Shown: positions 26,859 through 34,750 of the stretch, one piece after another
Layout of the letters: every line of letters starts with the position of its first letter
Position numbering within the stretch: the stretch's first letter is position 1
Assembly: GCA_002747055.1 (NCBI GenBank)
Contig: PDSQ01000025.1
Span: forward strand, 1 to 64,000
From: Gammaproteobacteria bacterium
Lineage (GTDB): Bacteria > Pseudomonadota > Gammaproteobacteria > Pseudomonadales > Oleiphilaceae
Length of the DNA: 64,000 bases
Direction of reading: 5' to 3'
Notes under the pieces: model-generated
What the model was told of the DNA's origin: nothing
What the model saw: only the letters and a program-made list of their open reading frames with translations
The model's database searches: none
Made by a program: the position numbers and the translations under genes

Positions 26859-29800
26859 CTATTTCATTTCAAACGAATAAATCACATCCAGCGAATTGTT
26901 CAAGCCGCTCATGGCTTCCAAAAACAGGCTGGAACCAAGCCGATAGCGCACCGACAAAGAGTTCACTTCATCAAACAGTTTCACACCATACCTAAGCTGC
27001 AAATCGGGGTTGATATAGCCACTCAACAAAACGCTGGTGCCCCCGGCTTCAGACTGTGCGTTGACCTGAAAATTCGATACACCGAGTTTTTCGAATAGAC
27101 CCGAAGTAATCCAGTTACCGGTCAACTCACCTCCTGATATCAGCGCGTTGGTAACAAGGCCGCCGCCAATCGAATCACCGGACTGAGGTTTACGGCCGGT
27201 AAGCAAATAGTAGGCGGCATCGGTTTCATCCATTGCCGGTTCGGAGAACACCTCGACTTCAGGATGTAAGGCATCACCTGTCACGTTCAACCCGACCGTG
27301 ACTGACTCATCCACTATTTTTCTACTCGCCCGAACATCGAGCTGGGGGTTTTCCAGCGAACCTTGAAATAACATCGAGGCGCGATCAATTTTTAACCTCT
27401 GCCCCCAATAAGTCAGATCACCGAATGATGAATTCACCTGGCCCATCGCAGACAACAACCCTGATTGACTCTGCACTATGCGAATCCCCCCGTTTAACAG
27501 GGAATGGACACCAAAGCCTTTGAACAAAACCCTGTCGCCCAAGCTGACATCCACGTCCAAACGATAATTCCATTCGCTATCCAATGCGGCCACGTCTGCG
27601 TCTGTGCGGGCAGATGAGAGAGGCTGACTGTCCTGAAATTCGACGTAGACGACATCAGAAGAGATGCCCCTGGCACTTTTTGGTAATGCCTGTAACACAA
27701 TAGTTGCTTCGGGAATATGAACACGGCCTTGCAAATTCAGCAGACCATGCTCCACTTTCAATCGCAAATCAGGTCGTATGGTCAATGCGATACCTTTTCC
27801 CGGAACCAGACTCAATCCAGATGAAGTAAGCGTAGACACTAAATACCAGTGATCACGCCAGTTTAACTCACCTTCGAGCTGCACCAGACCTCCCCAGGCA
27901 GAGGCGGCGCCGGTATATTTCATTACAGACCCGGAAAAACTCCCGTCAATATTGACATCCTCCACCGGAACAGGCATGTCCGCGTTGAGCAGATAGCCAT
28001 GGGATAGATGCCAATGCCCAGCCACCACCGGATTCTGTAAATTCCCGGAGAGAGCTACCTGGGCAGCCAGGCTACCCCTCACTTCGGCTAACTCGGGAAA
28101 CAACTGGGACAGAGTGCCAAGATCCAATTCCAATAATTCTACCTTGCCGGTCACCAAGCGCTTCGTTCGAATGTTATCCACCAGCAAAGACAGCGCCAGC
28201 TGGCCCTCGGATGTGGTTTCCAGACCCATATCAATTTTCGCGGAATCACCATTGAGATTCACCACCATATCTACATCGGTAAACGGCACGCTACCGGAGG
28301 CGTCCGCCACCAGTCTGTCGGTCATCGCATAGATATTGCCCTGAATCCCGAAATCCTGTGAATCCATCAGATGGCCCCTGCCGGATATCTTGCCTCTGAC
28401 GGGCATCTTCACTTTTGTAAGCTTTTCTACAAAAGACAGATCAATTTTGTGGAAAGAGACATCCAATGCAAAACCATCCGCTCTCCAATTCAAGCCATCG
28501 ATACAAGCCGCTCCCAGATATCGCTCCTCGGAGGCCGAGCCGGCGACACAAGCTGAAGGTAAATCGATAACGAACGGTTGCCGATCCAAACGAAAGCTGA
28601 CCGGCTCCATCAGCGTCCATCGATGGTCAAATTGATTGATTTCCAGTGACGTACAATCTACCTGCCAAAACCTGTCATGCTGTTCACCGTGACAATTCAC
28701 CGATCCACTGCGCCCGTCGGACTCGACGGCCATCATTCGCCACTCATTTGATACGCTACTGCCTTCGATCGCGACGGAAGCCGACTCCAGTTGCATGCCA
28801 CTATAGGTTATCGAGTTGCCATTGACTCTGACCGAGGAGTGATCGGCACCGAGCTTCAGCAGATTTATCGTGCCGTTGACGTCTTGAATCACCCCGTCAT
28901 CAAAAGCCAGGCGGGTGGCTTCAAAATTACCCTGAATATCCGGCTCGGACCAGGCACCGTTAACCGTAAACTTGCCACTGATCTCGCCTTTTGTACCCGG
29001 CAACAAAGACCCCAACAATAACTGGTCAAGGGTTAGTTCGAGGTGTGAGCTCGCCTCACTCAGATATCCTGCGACAACCAGGCTGGATTTTCCTGCCCGC
29101 ATTCGACCGGTCAGGCTCAATTGACGATCAGTTGAGTGCCAACGAACATCGCCACTGCCAAGTAAAGGTTCGGAGTCTAACTGCCCGGTTAATTTGTCAA
29201 TCGACAAAAAAACTGAATGCGCACCATTTTCAACTGAAAAAAAACCGGAAGTATCGCCATCGGCAGCCTCTATTGATATAAGATCCAGCATGGAATGTCG
29301 ATACGGTTCAGGCAGCAAAGCCCAGGTGTCGGCAGAAACAGTCATTAGCCGGTAATCCAGCTGCCAGGTCAACCGCTCTTTCAATTGCACCAGCCCAGAG
29401 ACCGAAATGGCCCCCTCCTGGGAAGTGACATCCAGTTTTTCAATCGTTATTTCCGGTAACGAAACCTGGACATCCAGGTCAATTTTCTGTATCGGCAACG
29501 ACTCGGAACCCACGTCCAGGTCAACCGACAATTGTTGACTGGCGGGGCTTCCCGATACTGCGACCTCGCCAGTAAACACCCCGCCGATATTTTCAAATCG
29601 GCTATCCAATCCGGATACCAGTGCGTTAAAGCTAAATTGCTCAGACTGCCAATTCCCCTCCAGCGCGATATCGCCAGCCACTTCCAGTGCCAACGGCAAT
29701 GGCGAATTCTGTAGCTTTATTGCATCCAAATTTCCATCCAGCCGAAACGATAACGTCTCTCCCAACGCAATACTGCCTTTTGCTCGAGCCGAACCAAACC

Positions 29801-30827
29801 CGGTATGAATGGCTGTCCGGGCAAAAGTGATCGCTGACTCAGCTAACATAAACTCTGCCTCGGCCTCTACCAAACCGTATTTTTTATCCTTCACCGAGGC
29901 AGATAACTTCATTTTATCGTCACCCAGGGTTCCTTGAAGTAGTAGCGACCAACTTTCGAGTTCTTCCTGATGTTCCGATATCGCCCAAGGCACCTTGGCA
30001 ACGGAATCCAATGCCAAAGAAAAGGGCGTGTTGGCGACCAGCGTATCCAGTTCGGCATGCAAATCGGAGGCAAGTTTACCCGCAAGCACCATATCCAACT
30101 TGAGAAACAGGTCTTCGCCATACAACCGGAACGTCTGAGCTGGTTCTAAATCCCATAACGCTTTTACCCGCTCATCGACGATCAAAGACGCGACACCTTG
30201 AGCACTTCCGCTCATCGACATCGACCATGGATTTCCCATACCAAAGCTGCCGTGCGAGCGAACCCTTACCTGTTGGTAGCCAAAATCCAGCCGGTCAGCG
30301 TTTATTTCACTGCCCACCCAATCAGCATCCAGCTCTACTTCGGTAAACTGTGTGATCCGAGAGCCAGTAATAATTTGAAGCTGCTCGATACGCGCGTTTG
30401 CGAGAAAAATAGCCACCGGCAAACTGACTTCAGCCAAGCCGGCGTCGCTTTCCACGGAACTGTTTTCGGAAGAATCAGAATCTGGAATCGAGACAATCAG
30501 ACGATTGGCCCGAAACCGATCGACACACACCTCACCGGTCACCAAGCAGAGCAAGCGCCAATCCACCGCTGCATCGACCAGTTCAACCTGAATCGCGCGA
30601 GTCTCTGGCAGCCGGGTTTCGCGCCACCTAAAATAGCGCGCATTCACACCGGCTATCAGATTTCCCGAATCCACTTGAAGCTGAATAGATGGAACCAGAT
30701 GATGCATCATTTCCGCTATCAAACGGGCACCGGATGACGTCGTAAGAACCCAGACGACCAACAATAGCGAGACAATCAAACTGACGACAAGGGATAACAA
30801 AGTAAGACGAAGCGTGAAACGGATCAT
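26859..30827 (-). CDS. tamB: Translocation and assembly module protein TamB
   Basis: TamB is a very long periplasm-spanning protein anchored in the inner membrane that works with outer-membrane TamA in envelope assembly and lipid transport. The 1322 residues start with one transmembrane helix (LTLLSLVVSLIVSLLLVVWV). They continue as repetitive beta-rich sequence and end in the conserved DUF490 domain with SLENPQLDVRASRKI, AYYLLTGRKP and the terminal YSFEMK. The start codon overlaps the tamA stop by 4 bases (ATGA), which implies translational coupling. Confidence 0.93.
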   Translation of the reverse strand: MIRFTLRLTLLSLVVSLIVSLLLVVWVLTTSSGARLIAEMMHHLVPSIQLQVDSGNLIAGVNARYFRWRETRLPETRAIQVELVDAAVDWRLLCLVTGEVCVDRFRANRLIVSIPDSDSSENSSVESDAGLAEVSLPVAIFLANARIEQLQIITGSRITQFTEVELDADWVGSEINADRLDFGYQQVRVRSHGSFGMGNPWSMSMSGSAQGVASLIVDERVKALWDLEPAQTFRLYGEDLFLKLDMVLAGKLASDLHAELDTLVANTPFSLALDSVAKVPWAISEHQEELESWSLLLQGTLGDDKMKLSASVKDKKYGLVEAEAEFMLAESAITFARTAIHTGFGSARAKGSIALGETLSFRLDGNLDAIKLQNSPLPLALEVAGDIALEGNWQSEQFSFNALVSGLDSRFENIGGVFTGEVAVSGSPASQQLSVDLDVGSESLPIQKIDLDVQVSLPEITIEKLDVTSQEGAISVSGLVQLKERLTWQLDYRLMTVSADTWALLPEPYRHSMLDLISIEAADGDTSGFFSVENGAHSVFLSIDKLTGQLDSEPLLGSGDVRWHSTDRQLSLTGRMRAGKSSLVVAGYLSEASSHLELTLDQLLLGSLLPGTKGEISGKFTVNGAWSEPDIQGNFEATRLAFDDGVIQDVNGTINLLKLGADHSSVRVNGNSITYSGMQLESASVAIEGSSVSNEWRMMAVESDGRSGSVNCHGEQHDRFWQVDCTSLEINQFDHRWTLMEPVSFRLDRQPFVIDLPSACVAGSASEERYLGAACIDGLNWRADGFALDVSFHKIDLSFVEKLTKVKMPVRGKISGRGHLMDSQDFGIQGNIYAMTDRLVADASGSVPFTDVDMVVNLNGDSAKIDMGLETTSEGQLALSLLVDNIRTKRLVTGKVELLELDLGTLSQLFPELAEVRGSLAAQVALSGNLQNPVVAGHWHLSHGYLLNADMPVPVEDVNIDGSFSGSVMKYTGAASAWGGLVQLEGELNWRDHWYLVSTLTSSGLSLVPGKGIALTIRPDLRLKVEHGLLNLQGRVHIPEATIVLQALPKSARGISSDVVYVEFQDSQPLSSARTDADVAALDSEWNYRLDVDVSLGDRVLFKGFGVHSLLNGGIRIVQSQSGLLSAMGQVNSSFGDLTYWGQRLKIDRASMLFQGSLENPQLDVRASRKIVDESVTVGLNVTGDALHPEVEVFSEPAMDETDAAYYLLTGRKPQSGDSIGGGLVTNALISGGELTGNWITSGLFEKLGVSNFQVNAQSEAGGTSVLLSGYINPDLQLRYGVKLFDEVNSLSVRYRLGSSLFLEAMSGLNNSLDVIYSFEMK

Positions 30828-32596
30828 AATACCTTACCGAAGGAAATATGAAGCCTGGGTTTACCCGTTTCATCACTTGCCAACGGAAAGGCTAGGTCAA
30901 AACGAACCTGACCAAACCGGGACAGCCAGCGCGCACCCGGCCCGACGCTACTGAAAAAAGGCTCATCAAAATCCGAATAGGCACGCCCGACATCGTAAAA
31001 CATCCCTAAACGCCACTGCTCCATGATGCGATAGTTCAACTCAGCGCTGGCAACATTCAGATATCGCCCTCCCACCAGATCACCGTCGGCGTTCCTCGGC
31101 GCAATATTCTCGTATTGATAACCCCTGACGGATGAGTCGCCGCCCGTAAAATAACGGTAAGAAATTGGCACATCGGCAAAATGATTCGTCGCAATCGCGC
31201 CAACCTCGATTCGAGCCAGTAATAGCCAGTTATGAGAAAACAAAGGGGTAAGCCAACGAGCGGAAAAAGTACTCTTCAAAAATGAAGTATCCGCCCCCAG
31301 TAAGTGATGACTGCCCTGCACGGACAAACTGACGGAATAGCCCGAATCGGGATCGATACCCGCATCAATTTCAGAGCGGAACCAGGTGGCGCCCGGAACC
31401 AAATACAATACATGCTCCACATCCTTGTCACCTTCTTTATACCGCTCGATATCGAGTTCCACACCGTAACTGTGCTGCCAACTGCTAGGCCGCAAATAAC
31501 GATAAAAAAACCCTAACGAGGTGACCACAGATTCTGTTTTATCGAGCTGTTTGGACGCCCAAACAAGGTTCCAGTCAAATGATTCAACCAAAGGTTTCCC
31601 CAATGGGATCCGATAATTGAAACTGACGTCCTGCTCGGGTTTCGACAACTCTAGCGCACCGTTCAGCGCGTTACCACTTGCATTGACCAACGGCCATCGC
31701 CACCCTAGCGACCCCTTCACACCTGAATCCGTGCTGTAACCCGCACCAACATCAAAATAGTGCGACTCTTTGTTTTTTAACTCAACCAAGACATCCACAA
31801 GATACTGCTGATTTGCTTCGTCCACACGTTTAGTGTTCCGAATATCAATACGCTCAAAATAGCCGGAACGCGACAAATTCTGACGAATTTTTTGAAACTG
31901 CGCTTTGCTGAAAAAGGCCCCTTGCCGAAATTCAGCCAACCTATCCAACAGCTTGGGGTTCAGGTTGCCTGATTTGAATTTGATTTGACCAAACCGATAA
32001 CGCTCGCCTGAAGAAACTTGAAGAAACACGATAGCCCGATTTTTTTTACGATCTATGGCCAGTTGAGACCTGTCATATCGGGCATCCAGATAGCCTGTCG
32101 CCAGGCAAGCCCTCAGCAAATCTGCTTTTAAATCATCATACTGCCAATGCTGAAGACGTGCGCCCCGTTTTATCTCGGCCTGTGCAACCACACTTTTGAC
32201 TTGAGGGTTATCTTTGGCCGCTCCTTGAATGTCGACGTATATTTCGTCTACCAAGACAGGGGCACCAAGCTGAACTTCCACAACCAGAGTTTCTCTGCCC
32301 GTTAAATGACTCGGCCCTTTTAATGATGGTCTCGCTTTTTTGATCGAGAAAGACCACTTGCTGTGATAAAAACCGAGTGCTTCAAGAGCGGTCTTGATGG
32401 ATTGATTGAAACCCAGCCTGAATCGGGACAACTGCGAAGCAGAATCCATTTCCACTTCACCCAAGTGGGCAACGATATTACGGGTGATTTCCGCATCGAC
32501 ACCCTCGCCCTGCACTTGCACCGGAAACACCTCCGCCTTGGCATAATTCGACAGCCAAAACACAACTAAAGTGAGATAACAAGCGAAGCAACGCAT
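30824..32596 (-). CDS. tamA: Translocation and assembly module protein TamA
   Basis: An outer-membrane protein of the BamA/Omp85 family, about 590 residues. A signal peptide (MRCFACYLTLVVFWLSNYAK, ending near AEA/AKA) precedes three POTRA domains (about 25-260) and a 16-strand barrel. The barrel carries the conserved GDSSVRGYQYENIAPR and GPGARWLSRFGQVRFDLAFP. An in-frame TTG 18 codons upstream lacks a signal sequence, so the ATG at 32596 is preferred. It forms a coupled operon with tamB and is divergent from the HUH gene. Confidence 0.92.
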   Translation of the reverse strand: MRCFACYLTLVVFWLSNYAKAEVFPVQVQGEGVDAEITRNIVAHLGEVEMDSASQLSRFRLGFNQSIKTALEALGFYHSKWSFSIKKARPSLKGPSHLTGRETLVVEVQLGAPVLVDEIYVDIQGAAKDNPQVKSVVAQAEIKRGARLQHWQYDDLKADLLRACLATGYLDARYDRSQLAIDRKKNRAIVFLQVSSGERYRFGQIKFKSGNLNPKLLDRLAEFRQGAFFSKAQFQKIRQNLSRSGYFERIDIRNTKRVDEANQQYLVDVLVELKNKESHYFDVGAGYSTDSGVKGSLGWRWPLVNASGNALNGALELSKPEQDVSFNYRIPLGKPLVESFDWNLVWASKQLDKTESVVTSLGFFYRYLRPSSWQHSYGVELDIERYKEGDKDVEHVLYLVPGATWFRSEIDAGIDPDSGYSVSLSVQGSHHLLGADTSFLKSTFSARWLTPLFSHNWLLLARIEVGAIATNHFADVPISYRYFTGGDSSVRGYQYENIAPRNADGDLVGGRYLNVASAELNYRIMEQWRLGMFYDVGRAYSDFDEPFFSSVGPGARWLSRFGQVRFDLAFPLASDETGKPRLHISFGKVL

Positions 32597-32688
32597 GGTG
32601 TTCAAAAACAAATATGCAGGAATAACCAAGACTTGACTATGATACCTCAATAATAGCTATCGGCAAACGATGATTGTTTTGATGATGA

Positions 32689-32716
32689 GATTGATGAGAT
32701 CATAGATTGATGAGAT
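32689..32716. repeat. Direct repeat GATTGATGAGAT x2
   Basis: Two exact 12-base copies (32689-32700 and 32705-32716) lie 16 bases apart between tamA and the HUH gene, after a partial copy (GATGATGAGAT). No function is known. It could be slippage sequence or a binding-site array. Confidence 0.45.
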
Positions 32717-32751
32717 GACACCCACTATTACTCTCTACACATCACTACCAC

Positions 32752-32779
32752 TTGACACAATTGATAATAACTGTATATT
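32752..32779 (+). promoter_or_regulatory. Sigma-70-type promoter of the HUH gene
   Basis: A perfect -35 box TTGACA (32752-32757) and a -10 box TATATT (32774-32779) are 16 bases apart. They lie just upstream of the HUH reading frame at 32821 and overlap a LexA box, so the promoter should be strong when de-repressed. Confidence 0.6.
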
Positions 32780-32786
32780 TAGACAG
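32771..32786. promoter_or_regulatory. LexA (SOS) box
   Basis: CTGTATATTTAGACAG matches the gammaproteobacterial LexA consensus CTGT-N8-ACAG exactly, with an AT-rich centre. It covers the -10 box of the promoter for the HUH gene and ends 34 bases before its ATG. This is the classical arrangement of a LexA-repressed, DNA-damage-induced gene. Confidence 0.7.
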
Positions 32787-32820
32787 TGTAAAACAAATAA
32801 CGTTATCAAGGATGATTGCA

Positions 32821-33831
32821 ATGCCTAAAGCCAGAAAGCATCTGATCTCTCTCGATACTACACCCCATTATCATATCGTCACGCGCTGTGTTCGTCGCAC
32901 ATTTCTCTGCGGAATCGATGACAAAGGCAATAATTTTGAGCATCGGCGCCAATGGATTGAAGACAAGTTACTGGCACTCGCCCAGACCTTTGCCATTGAC
33001 ATCTGTGCTTATGCCATTATGTCTAACCACTATCACTTGGTATTGCACGTGGATAAAGCGTTAGCCTTGCAATGGAATCAGGATGAAGTAATTCTACGTT
33101 GGCACCAAGTAGCTAAAGGCATACCTTTAACTCACAAATATTTGCAAGACGCCAGCCTAATGACGCAAGCAGAGCTTGATATAGTTTACGAGCTTGCGGA
33201 GCAATGGCGAAAACGTCTGTATGATATCAGCTGGTTTATGCGATTTATCAATGAGTCCACCGCGCGCAGAGGAAATACCGAAGACAATTGTACCGGCAGA
33301 TTCTGGGAGGGTCGGTTTAAATCACAGGCTTTATTGGATGAACAAGCCCTGGCAGCCTGCATGGCCTATGTCGACTTAAATCCGGTAAGAGCCAATATGG
33401 CAAAGACACCCGAGTCCTCCGCGCATACCAGCATCAAGCGACGTTGTATCGATGCAAAGCAAGCGTTAAACCCAAACGCACCGGAAGAGCAACCCAGGTG
33501 GCTGATACCCTTTGTCGGCAACTCAGCAAATGATACGCCCAAAGGGTTACCATTTAGGCTTACTGACTACATTGACCTGGTTGACTGGACAGGGCGATGC
33601 ATTCGAACGGATAAACGAGGCTCTATCTCCCAACCTTTACCAACGGTTTTGGAACGGCTGCAAATAGAACCCCGGCACTGGCTCTATTTATCAAGGCATT
33701 TTGAAAGTCACTTCAAACGATTGGTGGGAACAGCATTTGATATCAAACGAGCCGCTTGCCAATTCGGCTACAAACGAATTCCAGGGCCTGGCAGCGCAAT
33801 CCAACTGGCCTTGACCCTAAAAGTCACCTGA
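32821..33831 (+). CDS. HUH-domain protein related to REP-associated tyrosine transposases (Y1_Tnp)
   Basis: 336 residues. The N-terminus (PHYHIVTRCVRRTFLCG) and the metal-binding HUH motif SNHYHLVLHVD place it in the Y1/RayT transposase superfamily. The long form has a GRFWEGRFKSQALLDE block and a C-terminal extension (about 230-336). The helix that normally carries the nucleophilic Tyr reads FMRFINESTARRGN, and I see no Tyr there. It may therefore not be a standard transposase. AAGGATG before the ATG at 32821 fixes the start. A LexA box overlaps the promoter, so expression is probably DNA-damage induced. Its last 15 bases overlap the convergent DUF815 gene. No IS ends were seen. Confidence 0.8.
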   Translation: MPKARKHLISLDTTPHYHIVTRCVRRTFLCGIDDKGNNFEHRRQWIEDKLLALAQTFAIDICAYAIMSNHYHLVLHVDKALALQWNQDEVILRWHQVAKGIPLTHKYLQDASLMTQAELDIVYELAEQWRKRLYDISWFMRFINESTARRGNTEDNCTGRFWEGRFKSQALLDEQALAACMAYVDLNPVRANMAKTPESSAHTSIKRRCIDAKQALNPNAPEEQPRWLIPFVGNSANDTPKGLPFRLTDYIDLVDWTGRCIRTDKRGSISQPLPTVLERLQIEPRHWLYLSRHFESHFKRLVGTAFDIKRAACQFGYKRIPGPGSAIQLALTLKVT

Positions 33832-34596
33832 GCGAGAATTGAAAAACTGTTTGGCAGTTCGTCCTGATCGTCCTCCCTTTGCCAAAGCAAAGCGAATCGC
33901 TTCTTTATGAAGTGTTTCTCTTTTGTCATCAGCCACATTGGCGAATAAAGCGTCTATCATTTCCAAGTAGCTTGGCTGATCAATCGGGTAAAAAGAAAGC
34001 CAGAGTCCGAAACGATCAGATAGAGAAATCTTCTCTTCCACCGCTTCGCCATGATGTATTTCCGTTTTGTTCACCCGGCTTTGATCGTTACCCTCCATAT
34101 ACTCGGGTAATAAATGACGGCGATTTGATGTCGCGTAAACAAGAATATTTTTGGGTGGCAGCTCAATAGAACCTTCCATCACACTCTTCATCGCTTTATA
34201 AGCACTTTCGCCTTCATCAAAGGATAAATCATCACAATAAATGATGTAGTAATAAGGTATATTTCTAACGCTATCGACAATTTCCGGCAAATCAATCATA
34301 TCGAATTTATCGACTTCGATCACTCTCAGACCATTTGCCTGATATTCGTTGAGCAGTGCCTTGATAATAGATGATTTGCCAGTTCCCCTGGATCCCCAAA
34401 GCAGTGCATTGTTCGCAGGTTGGTTGCCCAGAAATCTTTCAGTGTTCTTTTTAATCGCAGCAATTTGCGCATCTATTCCAAGTAAGTCACTAAATCTGAT
34501 GGGGTCGATATTGTTAACCGGCCTCAATATCTTGGTTCGGGTGCGCCATATTGCTGCGGGAGTATGCTGCCAATCAAAGATATCATTGGATGTCAT
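33817..34596 (-). CDS. DUF815-family AAA ATPase
   Basis: A 259-residue P-loop ATPase. Walker A is LLWGSRGTGKSSIIKALL and Walker B is YYIIYCDDLSFDEGE. Sensor 1 is ILVYATSNRRHL, and a basic arginine-finger-like region contains SDRFGLWLSFY. DUF815 proteins are widespread, soluble, and of unknown function. The 3' end overlaps the HUH gene on the other strand by 15 bases. Three short TGCATAGTTGT repeats lie upstream of its start. Confidence 0.88.
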   Translation of the reverse strand: MTSNDIFDWQHTPAAIWRTRTKILRPVNNIDPIRFSDLLGIDAQIAAIKKNTERFLGNQPANNALLWGSRGTGKSSIIKALLNEYQANGLRVIEVDKFDMIDLPEIVDSVRNIPYYYIIYCDDLSFDEGESAYKAMKSVMEGSIELPPKNILVYATSNRRHLLPEYMEGNDQSRVNKTEIHHGEAVEEKISLSDRFGLWLSFYPIDQPSYLEMIDALFANVADDKRETLHKEAIRFALAKGGRSGRTAKQFFNSRSGDF

Positions 34597-34653
34597 TCAA
34601 ACTAGCCCTTAATTTGTTGGATGTCATTAACAGTTGTGGTTCCGGTGGATGTC

Positions 34654-34690
34654 TGCATAGTTGTGTGCATAGTTGTGCATGCATAGTTGT
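34654..34690. repeat. Three copies of TGCATAGTTGT upstream of the DUF815 gene
   Basis: Identical 11-base units at 34654-34664, 34666-34676 and 34680-34690 lie 58-94 bases upstream of the DUF815 start codon. Spacing of 12 and 14 bases is close to one helical turn. They could be a regulator-binding array or simple tandem slippage. Confidence 0.55.
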
Positions 34691-34703
34691 TAGTAGTTAG
34701 AAA

Positions 34704-34733
34704 CAAAAAACCGCCATAATCGGCGGTTTTTTG
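34704..34733. terminator. Terminator after the first acyl-CoA dehydrogenase
   Basis: A 12-base perfect stem (CAAAAAACCGCC / GGCGGTTTTTTG) with loop ATAATC. It has a U-run in both directions. It lies 18 bases past the stop codon of the acyl-CoA dehydrogenase gene at 34751 and should terminate that transcript. Confidence 0.85.
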
Positions 34734-34750
34734 TTTTTCTGAAAGAAAAA

